A stretch of DNA of 64,000 nt from Gnetum montanum (GCA_015680685.1 MNCI01030582.1:364519-428518), one strand, 5' to 3'. Numbered from the stretch's first letter, positions 32,090 to 45,332 are shown. Notes: a model not told the origin generated them from the letters alone. Program-made: numbers and translations.

Positions 32090-34110
32090 TTATCCCAACA
32101 AAATTAGGTTACCTATATAAGGCCTATTTTATCATTTTCCTCTATGGAGAGCTAGATCTTTGCTTATTTATGGGTTTTTTCAAATCATCCTTTCAGTGGC
32201 TTTCTTGACATAGTGATGTAGTAATCTTTTCTTATAGGCTCATTAATAGATATTCTTTGCACATGTCCAAACTATCTAAGATAACATTCTTATAGCTTAT
32301 CTAAAATAAAAGTTACTTCAAGCCTTCCTATGATGTCTATATTATGTAGTTTATTTCTTCTAGTAACATTTAACATCCATTGAAGCATATGCATTTCTAC
32401 CACACTAATTTGTTGTTCATACCTATTTTGTACTTCTCAACATTCAACATTATTTAAAATAGCATTCCTTGTTTTTCTTATATAAATTTTTCTATTTTAT
32501 TTTATTAGTATTATTTTATTATATAGAATACCACTATCATGTCTCCATTTTATCCATCATGACTCAATTCTATTTCTAGTAACTTTATTAATTTTACCAT
32601 ATAATTAGAGGATTGATCATAGCTAGTGAAACTATTTGTAGTGAGGGGATTTTTTTCAACTTAAATAGAAATTTTTATTTCATCACTATTAATGCTATCA
32701 TTAAAATTTCATTCTATATGTTTTATCTTACTTCTACTATTTTTTAAGCCTTTTCATTCTAGAGCATGTCTCCACTTCATTTTTGTAGCAATATTTCTTT
32801 GAGATGTATCCACCAATATAATATCTTCTACAAATAGCATTAAACAAGGGAATTATTCTTGTATTTTCATTATTAATTCATCCATAATAATTGAAAATAA
32901 ATATGGACTAAGTGTAAACCCTTGATGTAGACCTATTATCATTGGAAAATTAGATGTTCTTCCACAAGATATTATAATTTTAGTGGTAGCTCCTTCATAA
33001 ATGTATTGAATCATTATAATATATTTATCAAGGATGTTTTTCCTCCATAAGGGCCACAAAATAATATCTCTAGGTACTCTATCATATGCTTTTTCCAAAT
33101 TAATGAAGATTAAATATAGATTTTTTATATTTTCTAAATTTGTCCATTGTTTGTCTTAAAAAATATCCTCTATAGTAAATATTCTTGGCATAAATTCAAA
33201 TGGAATTTTTGAGATTTTTGATTCATATTTGAGATGTTTCTTTATGACTCTTTCTCAAAGCTTCATAGTATGACTCATTAGCTTGGTTCTTTTATAGTTT
33301 ACACAAATTTATGTCTCCTTTATTTTTGTAAATAGGAAGAATAGAGCTTTTTCTCTAATTATTTGGGTTTCTCAATACTTTAAAATTTTATTAAATAATT
33401 ATGTTTACCAAGAATATCTTGTATCTCCCAATGCTTTCCAAGTTTCTATAGAAATATTATCTCATCTAATAGGTTTTTCATTTTTCATCTTTGATAATGT
33501 TGTCTTCACCTTAGATAAGGAAGTTCATTAATGAAATTAAAATTTGATTCTTCTTCTTGGATGTCTTCTCTTCAAAATATTTCATTTAATACTTCTTGAA
33601 AATAAGTTTTCCACTTATTCAAAATTTCATTATCTTTTACCAAAGTTCTTTGATTTTCTTCCTTGATGCATTTAACATAATCAATGTCCTTACATTTCTT
33701 ATTTCTAATTTTTTCCTATTTAATAATATATTTTTCTTTTTCTTTTATTACCAATTTATCATAAAAGGTAGCTTGGCATTAATTATGCATTACAATGCCA
33801 TCCATTTTCATGTTTTTGATTATGCTTATTGGATTTCTTAGCAACTTTTGGATCTAAACTTGTTTTGCTTACCAAAGCTTTACTTTCAATTGATCATCCA
33901 TGGTAGAGGAAATATTATTAAATTCATCAAGTTCAATTAAAAATATAAACATTGGGTCTAATTTCTTTCATGATATCTTGATAATTGATTTAACCATGTT
34001 TTTGAGGTTAAATTGTAATTTTTCATTTTTCTAATATTTACTTTATATATCATGATCATCTTTGTCTTGTCGCACCTTTTTCTCTTAGTTATAGTGGTGT
34101 CTAAAAAAGA
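32090..34110 (-). pseudogene. LINE reverse transcriptase relic (RTE-like)
   Basis: Minus-strand non-LTR retrotransposon RT. Blocks in order: 'NYKRTKLMSHTMKL.ERVI' (near 33300-33250), 'EKAYDRVPRDIILW' (33095-33055), 'GLHQGFTLSPYLFSIIMDEL' (about 32940-32880), and the catalytic box at 32834-32823, read F-V-E-D instead of F-A-D-D, so one catalytic Asp is Glu. Downstream pieces (to about 32090) correspond to the thumb and C-terminal region. 'LEKAYDRVPR' and 'IGLHQGS.LSPYLF' are characteristic of plant RTE-type LINEs; this clade name is from memory. No endonuclease domain was recognised. Confidence 0.8.
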
Positions 34111-34450
34111 ATGACATATTTAATTGATAATAACTAGTAGTCATTTATAATATATATGGGCATATTCAACATGTGAAAGGATAGCAGAAAATGAGTAGAC
34201 TATTCATATTAGCTAGTTAATTATTTAGGTTTAGTTGACCTTCTATCAAGGGGCATTGCACTTAGTATTAGCATAGATCATTAACAATATGATTTGCAAT
34301 AAGAAAATTAATGTAGAAATGTCTTGTCACATATTTGGATGGTATTGTAGTAAGTAAATGACTAGTCAATCATTTTAGTAACATTGTAGTTAGTAACAAA
34401 CCTTATTTAGGGTGGTAGTAAGAAGCTAGAACCTAAGCTAACTATAGGAT
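33880..34450. repeat. Repeat copy 1, right part
   Basis: Similar to 36780-37350. Shared blocks include GGTAGAGGAAATATT, AACATGTGAAAGG/AACATGTTCAAATG and CTTAT.TAGG.TGGTAGT.A.AAGCTAG. Together with 24928-25378 and 31868-32089 it forms one repeat copy containing the LINE. Confidence 0.65.
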
Positions 34451-35951
34451 TACTACTAGTCATAATGTAATCCAATAGCTGGAAATTGATATTACATAAG
34501 ATTTTTATTCAATAGTTTAACATTGAAATTCATGAGGGTTGGTATAGCTATGTAAGATATCACACCAAATAGTCCTTGATTGCTAGTTAAGTTAGAATTA
34601 GCCTTATATTTATTTCAAACATTTGATGCTAGAAACCTCATAGAACTATCAAAGGAACCTATTGTAAATGATGAGTTACTGATAGGAATTAATGATAATG
34701 TTGATGAAATTAATTAATATTTAAGTTAATTGGTAATTATTGTTAGTTCTAACAATGTACTTTGTAGTCTAAGACCCATCTTCTAGTCATGTTCCTTTGA
34801 GCTACATGATGATTTTCTTGTATGATAAAGGTTTAGTAACCATTCCTGCATGTGCTCCATGTAGATTTAGTTGGAAGATTTTGAGGTGGACAAGTTAAAG
34901 AAGGAAGAAAAATTAACATTAGATGAGATTTTATCCATTTTTATATTTCATGTTATAATTTGATCATTCAATAGATTTGTATGTTTCCTTTAAATGTGGA
35001 TTGTTCATTGAAATATAATTCATAAATGTAATAATGCCTAAATGGGCATAAATATTTTATTATGGATTTTTAAAGTGATTTTTAAGTTATTAATATTATA
35101 AGTTCTTAAATACTTATATGACTTTTATAAAGGCTTAAATTATTAAGGATTTGTTAAAACCATAAGTTATTTATCATGTTTCTTTAAGTCATTTTATAAA
35201 TTTTCTATGGTTATACTTTGGGATGTAACATTTTTGTATCAAAGAAAGGGTTTAGATCACTAATTAGATTTTTGTTTAAGTTTGTATAGGTGAAATTCAA
35301 GAAAGATAGTGGAAATAAAAAGAATTTAAGAGAAAATCATCAGGTTTATAAGATAAGGTAATAATTTTGGATGATGGTCCCAAGTATTATTTTGGATGTC
35401 CATGAAATAAGGTGCATTTTATTAGTTATTTTTATCAAATTGATTAATTTATGGAATAAAAATTATTTTGTAAGAAAGAATATTTTTGAATTATGAGTTA
35501 TATTTTTAAACAAAATTATATTTTTGGATAATAAATTATAATTTGAGAATTTTGAAATGGATTTTATGGCATGGGAGAAATATAGTTTTGAAAAAGAAAA
35601 ATATTTTTTAAATGCTAAAAATAATGGGATATAATACAAGGATCTATAAAGATCAAAGAAAAATTAAATTTTTTGGAATAAATATGATGATGAAAATTCA
35701 TTTTAACAGGTTTTGCATGTATGTGTGATTAGAGAGCATGGTATGAGACATGGTTTACCATTGGAAGTATATGATTATTAGTTGCTCAAATTTTAAGTTT
35801 TACAAAATATTTTAGATCAATGATTAATAAGTATTTTTCATATTACCCTTGGAGATTAAGTTTGCACATGATGATGTTTGGATTATCTTGGAGTGATAAG
35901 ATGTTATTTTCTATCTTTGAAGATGAAGATTTCCTAAGGAGTAGAAGTCTA
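34451..35951. other. No recognised feature
   Basis: AT-rich sequence with no convincing frame, LTR signature or internal repeat. Possibly a very old element beyond recognition by eye. Confidence 0.4.
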
Positions 35952-37350
35952 TAACATCTTGATGATTAGACATAGAACCTATGCTTTACTAACTATTATT
36001 TTATGCTTGGTTTTATTATATGTTTATATTTTAATTATAACATAGCCTATGATATAATGATATTTTAAGTGGTAACTTATGCTAGTAATGGCTAATGTAC
36101 TTTATCTTTATCATTGATAAGATTTAAACTTGTGACTATTTGTATTAATTACTATACATCTTGAGGTTTTAACAATTGACCCCTACTTATATATGATACA
36201 TTGGTATTTTATTAATAATTTATTTTAGTAATTATTTTATTTTTTCACTTTTGGATTAATCTTTTATTATGTTTCTAATGATTATTGCTTTAAATGGATA
36301 AATTGGAAGAATGGGGATGGTTCATTATAAGTATTTTATTTATATTTTATATTTATGTTTTAACATCTTTTGAAAGAAAGTAATAATATAGTAATGAGAT
36401 ATCTTAAATAGTTAGAGTTTATTCCAAATATTCTTTTATCTAATCTTGCAACTCATTTTTGAATATGTAGGCATATTTTAATATTTTCTAAGTGACTTTA
36501 ACCCATTAGTTAATCATGAAACACTATATATGAATAAATGTTACCTAATTTTAAGAAAATAGGTTCTTAATTTTTTATTTTTAGAATTTTTTAATCCCTA
36601 GCTATGATCACTATAATACTTGGTAATGTCGGCTCTCTTATCATCAATTTTTCATTACTCTCTTCCATTATTTTGCTTGTGGCTATGCTTCATGGATCTC
36701 TTGATGATTTCTAAATGTAAATCTATTTTCCATGAGGAATCTTTACTCTTAATCTATTTTCCATGAGGAATCTTTACTCTTAATTAATCTTTAAAGGTAG
36801 AGGAAATATTCTTGAATTTATTAATTTTGGTTGATAGAATAACCTTTGAATCTAATTTCTTTCATAAGATCATGATTTTTGATATAACCATGTTTCTAAT
36901 ATTAAATTGTAATTTTTCATTTTGTTAATTTCAAATTTATGTATGATGATTATGTTTTTTTATGGCATAGTTTCATCTTGGTGGCAGCAGTGTCTAATAA
37001 AAATGATTTTTTCAATTAGTGAAGGCTAGTAGACATTTCAAATGTGTATGTGCATGTTCAACATGTTCAAATGTAGGAGATTATGACTAGATAATTAATA
37101 TTGGTTGGTCATTCAATCATTTAGTTTAAGTTGGCCTTCAAACTAGGAGCATTATAGTGACTAGGTAGAAGGGATCATTAACAACATGATTTTTCATAAG
37201 GTAATTGACATGGAAATGACTAGTTAGTCATCTAAATAGCATTATAGTTAGTAAATGACTAGTATTCCAATCTAGAAGCATTGTAGTTATTAATATACCT
37301 TATCTAGGATGATAGTGAGGAGCTAGGACCTTGGGCTACTATAGGCTTGA
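35952..37350. repeat. Repeat copy 2 (empty site, LINE-deleted)
   Basis: This copy lacks element B: the B target reads ATGAG at 36394-36398 with uninterrupted homology on both sides. It also lacks most of the LINE coding region found in copy 1 (about 1.7 kb reduced to about 170 bp, 36610-36780). It is cut at its right end by the LTR of element C at 37351. Confidence 0.75.
36721..36782. repeat. 31-bp exact tandem duplication
   Basis: The unit beginning ATCTATTTTCCATGAGG occurs twice in a row (36721-36751 and 36752-36782). It sits at the edge of the LINE deletion in repeat copy 2. Confidence 0.9.
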
Positions 37351-38247
37351 TGATGACTTGCATTTTCTGGGTTACATTGATGAGGCCTCATCAACACATC
37401 ACCATCAACATGGTTGCATCAAAATGGGATTTGATGTGTTAATGTGGCCTTGTTGACATAGTGTCTATTTTTTCCTATAAATATGCACTCACCCATCATG
37501 TTTATGGCATCTTTTATCATAGTTCTAATAGAGCTCTTGTAGTTTTCTTGCTTGAAAGTTAGAATGATTTTTCTAAGTGCCCATAGTAGGAGTCAAATAT
37601 TGTATAGATGTTTATTTGAGAAATATTTACCTAGGCATAGTAGTGTGTGTGAAAATAAAGACAAGCTTTATGATAAACCTTGCAGCAATTCAAAATAAAT
37701 TAATTTTTTACTTATGCATTTAATATTTTATGCAATTTTCTTTAATGCTTTAAGTAATTATGTAATCAATGAGCTAAGTTAAGCTAGATTAAATAGTGAT
37801 TAATTAAGTACATAAGTATGACCACTTCGAGCATATGCTTGGTGCTTGGTAATCTCAGTAACGCTTAACATTTGGTATCCTAGTAGCATTAAATGTGTTC
37901 AAGATGTGTACGACAAGTGGAAATGGATGCTTATGTTAGGATAAATTATGTATAGCTAGTTAGATTAAATTAGCAATTTAATTATTTTATTTTATTCATT
38001 GTTCTTTATCCTTAGGTTAATTAAAACATAAAACATAAAAATGATAAAAATCATATGCCTTAGTTACACTTAACCATACCTTTGCATTTCACAAGTGTAA
38101 TTGGGAAGATAGTGATTGCAATAATTAGTTTCACTTCCTAGAGACCAATGTACTTATAAGGCTATAAGTCTATGGAATTCAACTGGATCGTGTGTGAATG
38201 CTTAGTGATTTGTATGGTTGGGCCTAGGGTCTACTTGTTGCTCATCA
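37351..38247 (+). mobile_element. 5' LTR of element C (Athila-like)
   Basis: 897 bp from TGATGAC to CTCATCA. Promoter: GATGAGGCCTCATC dyad near 37378-37391, a second half near 37445-37456, and TATAAATA at 37476-37483. An AATAAA signal lies near 37654. The shared GGTTGGGCCTAGGG block precedes the end. It aligns with the LTRs at 14189 and 1795. Confidence 0.82.
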
Positions 38248-38248
38248 T

Positions 38249-38266
38249 TAATTCCATTACCAAGGA
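38249..38266 (+). other. Primer-binding site of element C, decayed
   Basis: TAATTCCATTACCAAGGA sits where element A has its tRNA-Asp-type site. Against TGGCGCCGTTGCCGGGGA most changes are transitions (G-to-A, C-to-T), with one transversion. Confidence 0.55.
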
Positions 38267-38418
38267 CTTGTAGATTGATACATGTGATATCTAGGAATTA
38301 GTGACTATTATTTAAGATCATTGAAATGAATCCTAAGGTCACAATCATTCAAAGAAAAAAGAGAGAATAACAATTATAATTAGAATTTAAGCATAAATTT
38401 TTTTTTATTTAATCCAAA

Positions 38419-40889
38419 ATGTCTTCTTCTCATAGGCATGATGATTCGAAACTGCTAGTGCCCTAGGAATTCAAAGTGGTGTACACTCATCTAGATAAGT
38501 TTGTACCTGATTTTACTTGCATCCTGCATCAGGATGAGTAGTTGTGGTGGAGAGATATGAAGGGCAACATTGTGTTGCCTCCTGACCAATATGTTCCTAG
38601 GATGCACTTCAAATGCTTAACAGGTTGGACATCTAGGACCTACATGATGAATACATTATGTAGGATCATGACTATTAGGACTATCATCCAATAGAAACAT
38701 AACACAAACAAGATTAGCACTAGGAGAAATGTCATAAATCTATGAAGGGGAAATAGTTCACCAACCCATTATTCCTATTAAAACAGAATGACAATGAGGA
38801 GCCTTCCTTTGGGGGCTTCCAACATGAAGATTCTCCACCCCTTAACTCTGGTGAAAGGGGCTTGAACTTGAATTTGTAGTTCACTATCAACAATCCAGGT
38901 TTAGGTAAAAGTGGGAGTCAAGGTAGGGGATTAGGCAAGCATCGTGATGATAGTAAACCTAATGATCATGGTTGAAATAAGTGGAGAGGAGATGGTAGAT
39001 ACCATGGTGGTGGTAGTCCTCCTCCCTCTTCACCCTCTTCATCTACATCTTCTTCCTTCTCCTATGAATCTAATCAAAACAAAAAGGATGAAACTATAAT
39101 GAAGGTGAACAGTGGGATAATGATCATAGGCCCCACCATGAATGAAGGGGTAGCATGGAACATCATAGGTATCATTGAAATTGTGACAATGATTAAACCT
39201 TGCTAGAAACATGAAGCATGCTAAACATTGAAGAGGTAGTCAAGATTCCATCTAGGCATGTGAAAAATAGCATAATCAAGTAGTTAAATATGAACACTAT
39301 CCCTAGATTTGAGGGGGGATATAACTTAGATTCAGAGATCCATCTTCAAGCCTTTCACAATGCTTGTGCCTTACAAAATATAGAAAAAGACTAGTAGAAA
39401 CCTAAGCTATTCCTTAGGATACTCATAAAAGAAGAAAAACATCGATACCACTCCTTGGACCTAAAATCAATTCACAAATGGCATACAATGCTTGAGTTGT
39501 TTAATAAAAAATATCAAAAGTACTCTAGAATGTCCAATTTGAGAAAGCAAATCCAAGGCTAGTGATAAGAAATACATGAACCCTTATATGCAATGATGAA
39601 CAAGTATTATTTCTTTTTGCATAGATGTCATGGGAATGGTTATTCTCAATGGAAGCAACTTTGCCATATCATAGATGGGCTCTGATTAGAAATGAGGAGA
39701 ACTCTTGGGGTCTATGCTCAATGGAGACTATTAGAACTAACAACCCATCAAATTCAAAGGTTAATTGAGTAGGCTATAAAAGAAGAAGGTGAGTTCAAAA
39801 AATGGAAAAGTGTTGAGGAGTATAATTGGGATCCTTCCATTAGAAAAAGGAAGCTTTTATTCTATGATAGTGATGAAGTGGTGCAACAAAAAACCTTGCC
39901 AATTCAAAAATCTATGTCTAAAATTTTGGCTAAGGTTCTCAAAATGTGAGAATATTTGAACAAAAAATTTCAAAGTGCTCTAGAAATTGCAGAAGAATCC
40001 AAACAACAAAATAGTGATCATTATCATAGGAGAAGAAAAGAAGCTGAACGTGCCTACCAAATGGGCAAGGACAAAGCTATGGTAGTAGAAGAGGTTGTGG
40101 ACTTAGAATTAGATGATGATGGTGGATGTGACATCTACCAATATGAACATCCTAAGGGATGTTGCCTTGTTGTGTTACACTTACAAGAATCTAGGATGTA
40201 TGCTCTAAATCCTAGACTATCACGAAGGAAAGCACCCAGAAGGTTGCCTTATCCTCAAGGCAACCCAAGGTAGCCCCATAAACAACAACTGGCTTATTAT
40301 CCAAGTGGAGCTCCACCATAACCATATGAGTAGTACTATTAGTGGTAGCACTCAAAATTGTGGGGAATGCCACCATCAAGGTAGAAATACCCTTACATGC
40401 AACCAAATCCATATGGATACTATGTTCAACAACCCATGTATCCACGTGACTCTTTTAGTCCTGTTTGTTTTTAGCATCACTACTACCCTATAGAGTATTA
40501 CTAAACTCATTCTCCATCTCCTAGAAGGGAATCTCGATATCCTTATCATCCTTCTAATCCTTTAGCACATGTTCCTTCACCTTCAACTCAATTACCATTT
40601 TCTCCATCTATGCAAGGTAAAATTCCCACATAATCGCAACAATGTAGCACTACTAGGGTTGTTAGCTTACAGCCAACTTCTCAACTAAGTGGTTTGTAAT
40701 GAAAATTCCATAAAAGATCATTCTTTTGAACCAATAGTCCTAATAAGGCATTACCTACTTATGCAACTAGTCACCCTATGTCTCCTTCATCCTTTGCATC
40801 CATTCCTTTTGAGAGCCCTTCAAACCAAATGCCTTCCAAGATTTTCACTATCATGTTAACCCATACTATATTTGATTAGATCAAGATTG
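38419..40889 (+). pseudogene. gag: Element C gag, decayed
   Basis: Homologue of the element A gag. ATG at 38419, MSSSH start, then the 'LDKFVPDF' region. A Gly/Ser-rich segment follows (about 38880-39060), then a capsid core (about 39240-39780). A clean stretch at 39956-40273 includes 'CDIYQYEHPKGCC', and the C-terminal part is Gln/Pro/Tyr-rich. No CCHC knuckle is visible. Multiple stops. The solo LTR at 40895 lies just after it. Confidence 0.75.
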
Positions 40890-40894
40890 GAAAC

Positions 40895-41735
40895 TGATGA
40901 AGCATTGGTTGGTTTCATTGATAATATTATGTTGACATAAGTGCTTTGATGTGACTGCATTGACATAGCTACTTTGATGTAGTCACTTCAATGCAATTAC
41001 CCCAAAGTAGCTACTTTGACATAGTCACTTTAAAGCAACCACGTCGACACATGCAATGATGCATTAACATGGCCCCATTGACATAGTGGCTATTTTCACC
41101 TATAAATACACATGATCCCACCATGTATTGACATTATTTTGTTAATAAAGTAGCCAAAATCTTCCTGTTTTATTCCATAGTCTTAGAGAATGGTTAGTGA
41201 GTGCTTGCAGTGTAGGTCTAAGTCAATTTATGTTTCATGTACTTAGTTAATATTTACATTTCCATGCATATTAATGAATTGGAAAAATGAGTGTGAATTT
41301 TTTTGATCACACACACGTGTTCACTTCGAAATTCCACTAGTGTTATTACTTAGTTCGTCTAGTAGCATAACACTTGGTAATCCTAGTAGTGGATATGTGG
41401 GTTGAGGATGTGTATGCCAAGCTGGGAATGGACACTTATCACCTGTAGGTAGGTTTAGATTTTACTTTCTATTATTAATTAGTTTAAATAATTTATTTCT
41501 TTATTATCATTAGGAGTAGCATAAGGTTAAAACAACATCAAGAATAATATGCCTCACTCTAGACTAAACCATATGTGATAAAGCTACCACTAGTCCAAGT
41601 GGGAAGACAACAAATTGAAATTAAGGCATAATGATCTAGATGCCACAAATAGTCCCATTCATGTAATTCAACCAAATCACATATGAATACTTGTGATTCA
41701 TATGGTTGGGCATAGGGGGTACTTGCTACTCATTA
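40895..41735 (+). mobile_element. Solo Athila-like LTR inserted in element C
   Basis: 841 bp, starting TGATGAAG and ending CTCATTA (TCATCA with one C-to-T). Target-site duplication GAAAC (40890-40894) and GCAAC (41736-41740). Element A reads uninterrupted 'GGTTGGAAACCTTCC' at this place (about 5143-5157), confirming insertion into the gag-protease region. The promoter array (about 40935-41090) uses a different motif, TAGCTACTTTGA, not AGGCCT. TATAAATA lies at 41101. No internal element sequence is attached. Confidence 0.85.
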
Positions 41736-41740
41736 GCAAC

Positions 41741-42200
41741 CTTCCTAGGAAGAGAATTGATCTTGGAAGTTCTCTCATCTACTTCTAAATTGCTAGGAAT
41801 AAGCCATGCAAGGCTATTCTTATTTTAGGTTTTGGTGTCAAACTGATCTCCCATGAAATGTACAACACCTAGAACCTACCTCCTCTCAAGAAGAGCAACA
41901 TCTATTTAGAATTGGTAGATTAGTCCATCACTATTCCCTTGGGACTAGTGAAGGACATTGTGATCACTGTTTGTGGGTGGTCATACCATGTTGATTTCTT
42001 GGTGATCAAAGTGGACAATTGCAAGGGGGACTTCCCAATCATTATGGGAAGGGCTTGGTTGAGTACTACTAATGCATGAATGGACATAAAAAATATTGAG
42101 AAGAATCAAGTTTCATGAATCACAAATAGTGATACAAGGTGCAACTATATGCAAAAACCTTAGTTTGTTAAAATCACATCAATTAAAGAATGTAGAAGAA
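41741..42200 (+). pseudogene. Element C aspartic protease, decayed
   Basis: Continuation of element C after the solo LTR. Same blocks as in A: 'NLPPLKKSNIYLEL', 'GLVKDIVITVCGWSY', 'FPIIMGRAWLS'. At the D-[ST]-G position it reads ILG, so the catalytic Asp is missing here too. Stops TAG at 41870-41872 and 41921-41923 are at the same codons as in A. Confidence 0.7.
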
Positions 42201-42440
42201 TTTGAAATCTAAAAGTACCTATATGCAACAACCAAAAAATAGAAGGGTACCTAGTTATTAACAATTAATTTTGAGAGTTGTACACTTTACATGGAACCTA
42301 CTAATAGCCTAACTTCTACCTATGTTGAAGGCATGGATGAATTGGAGCAAGTTCATCACCAACTTTTTAATGATGAATTTGATGATATTAATTAGGAAGA
42401 GTTGGAAATCCTTGACATTTTTAAATAGGAGCCCTTAGAG

Positions 42441-45230
42441 TTGAAAAATCTACATACCAATAAGGAATATAAATTTTTGAAAAATGATAAGTTGGTAATA
42501 ATCAATGCCAACCTTGCTCTTGAGCAGGAAAGGATGCTGTTGAAGGGGTCAAAAAATGGCCAACAAATGTTTCTTGTTCATATCCTAAAATTAGAGGGAT
42601 TGATCCTAGGATACGCTATTATTGCATCTATACTAATCTAGCCATGAAGCCAAAGAGGTAGCCACGGCAGTGGCTAAACATCAAATTGAAATAGATCATC
42701 AAAGAGAAAATAGAACAACTCCTTAAGATGGGGTTCATCTATCCAATTGCATATATTGAGTAGATTAACCCAGTTGTAATTGTGCTCAAGAAAGATGGCA
42801 AGTGGCAAGTTTGTATTGATTTTAGGCTATTGAACATGGCAACATTTAAAGATCATTTTCCAATTCCATTTGTGGACTAGGTTTTGGACACTATTTCTAG
42901 GGATTACTATTATAAATTTATGGATGGTTATAGTGGCTATAATGAAATTTAGATCACCCCCAAGGATTAGGCCAAAAAAACATTCACAAGTCCCTAGGGA
43001 ACTTTGGCATATTGTAAGATTCCCTTTGGTTTGTGCAATACCCCTGCAACTTTCCAACACTTAGTCCTTAGCATTTTTCAGTAGTAGATTAGTAGCAAGA
43101 TGGAAGTCTTCATGGATGACTTGTCCACCTATATCACTATGTTCATGAAATTCCTAGACCACCTTAAGCAAGTGCTTAAAAGATGCATGGAGAATAATCT
43201 TCAACTAAATTGGCAAAAGAGCCATCTCATGATCTAGGAGGCCATTGTGTTGGGGCATAGAATTTCTCAAGAAATGATTGAGGTGGACCTTGAAAAATTT
43301 GAGTTATTCAAGGAATAATCCATCAACCAAAAACTATTAAAGATGTTTGGTCATTCCTTGGACACATTAGCTAATATACTAATAATTCATAGAAAATTTC
43401 TTTAAGATTGCAAAATCATTGGTCAAGTTCACCAAGAAAGATGCTTCATTCATATGGACCAAGAAATGCAAAAGGGCATTTCAACAACTTAAGGAGAAAC
43501 TTGTAGAGACTCCAATTCTATGAGCACTTGATTGATCTTGTTCATTTACAATCATGAAGAATGCATCAAACTATGCCTTGGGAGCTATGCTTAGGCAGTT
43601 GGATGATCAAAAATGTTCATATTACATCGACTACACAAGTTGAAGTATTATGGATGCATATCAATTACACCACAATATAGAAAGAGTTGATGGCTGTGGT
43701 GTATGCCTTAGAGAAGTTTAGGTACTATGTGCTTGAATACAAGGTGTTTTGGGCATACTAATCACAATGCAATTCTCTTCCTAATGAATAAACAAATGGT
43801 GAGCCCCTATGTCACACGGTGGTTGGTGATCTTGTAAGATTTTGATCTTACACTGGTAGATTAAAAGAAGACTGAGAATGTGGTGATTGATCACTTGTAT
43901 TGACTATGATGGAACAACAAAGAGGATTAGAGCCTACTCTCTGATCAATTTTCTAATAAACTTCTCTTTGCCAGTGTAATAATTGAATAAGTACCTACTA
44001 AACCAAAATGGTATGATGAGATCCTCACTTATCTTCATACTCAAGAAATGACACAAGAGTTAGACCACTGAAAGAAATAATAATTTCTTCATTAGGCCAA
44101 ACACTTTATGGAGATTAACGAACATCTTTACAAGGTGTGTAGTGATGGATTAATTCATTGGTATGTTCCTGATGTTGATCAACTACACATTCCTCAAGAT
44201 GCTCATGAGGATCCTTGTGGGGGGTTACTATGTAGGGAGATACATGGCCATTAAAATCTTGATGGAAGTGTACTATTGGCCAATAATCTTCAAGGATGCA
44301 CACTAATTTATCTACTCTTGTGAATGCTATCAATGAGAACGTGGGATGATCGCTTGAATGGAGGAACCTCATTAGTGGTTCCAAACATTAAAATCCTTCA
44401 ACATCTAGGGCATAGAATTCATGGGTTCCATCACATCCATATCAAATGAAAAGGCATACATAATAGTTGCTATTGACTATTGTACAAAATAGATAAAAGT
44501 AGCAGCCATCACCCACTATACATCTTCAACTACTAAATGGTTTGTACATCAAAATGTTGTAAATAGGTTTGGAGTGCCACATGCACTAATTTCTGATAAT
44601 GGTACTCATTTTACGAGTGCTAGTTTTTGTATGTTCATGCAATGCTTGAGGGTTGAACATAAATTAATAACATCCTACTACCACCAAGCCAATGATCAAG
44701 TAGAGGTTACCAATAGGAAGTTCATGAAAATCTTAACAAGAACAATTAGCAAATAGAGGAGAGACTAGAGCATAAAACTTAATAATGACCTATGGGTACA
44801 CCACTCAACATGGAAACTCCCTATAGGCTACTCTCCCTAAGATCTAGTGTATGAAAAAGTAACAACTCTTCCAATTCAATCTAAGCTTTATACACTTTCA
44901 ACAACTTGTGACCTTGAACTTGACTTGAGCCTAGCAAAAAAAGAGATATTGATCAACCTTAACATGCTAGATGAGAATCAATTGGTGACCATGTCCTTGA
45001 ATGAAGTGCACAAAGAATTTAGTAAACAATGGCATGTCTTTACGATAAGGAAAGTGAAATTTCAATCTAGAGACAAGGTCCTCTACTAGAACCCTACACA
45101 CGTACCTTAACAAACTAAGTTCCAAACATTGTGGAAAGGACATTATATCATTTATGAAACCTTTCCTTCTGATACCATGTTTATTTACAAACCTAAGAGC
45201 CCAAAAAAAAGCAATTGGTCAGCACACAAT
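42441..45230 (+). pseudogene. pol: Element C RT-RNase H-integrase, decayed
   Basis: Athila-like pol homologous to 6095-8672. RT 'DGKWQVCIDFRLLNM' near 42790-42840; catalytic FMDD at 43109-43120. RNase H remains near 43540-43720. Integrase zinc region near 44160-44340; core with 'LISDNGTHF' near 44585-44612 and the E of 'NDQVEVTN' near 44692-44715, so the SDNG box is better preserved than in A. GPY-like 'WKGHYII' near 45129. Unlike A, this copy has frame changes (around 42640-42660 and in the RNase H-integrase part) as well as stops. Confidence 0.85.
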
Positions 45231-45332
45231 AAGTCAAACCTTTACATGAACCCACACAAGCTAGTGCAAGCAATGTCTTATCAAATGGATGACCTCATTC
45301 AATCTTTCAAATATCCTCCTTTCAACTTAGTT

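Noticed and set aside
33596-33841. Plus-strand frame of 81 codons rich in Phe/Ile
   Set aside because: Lies opposite the LINE coding strand in AT-rich DNA; hydrophobic composition follows from base composition.
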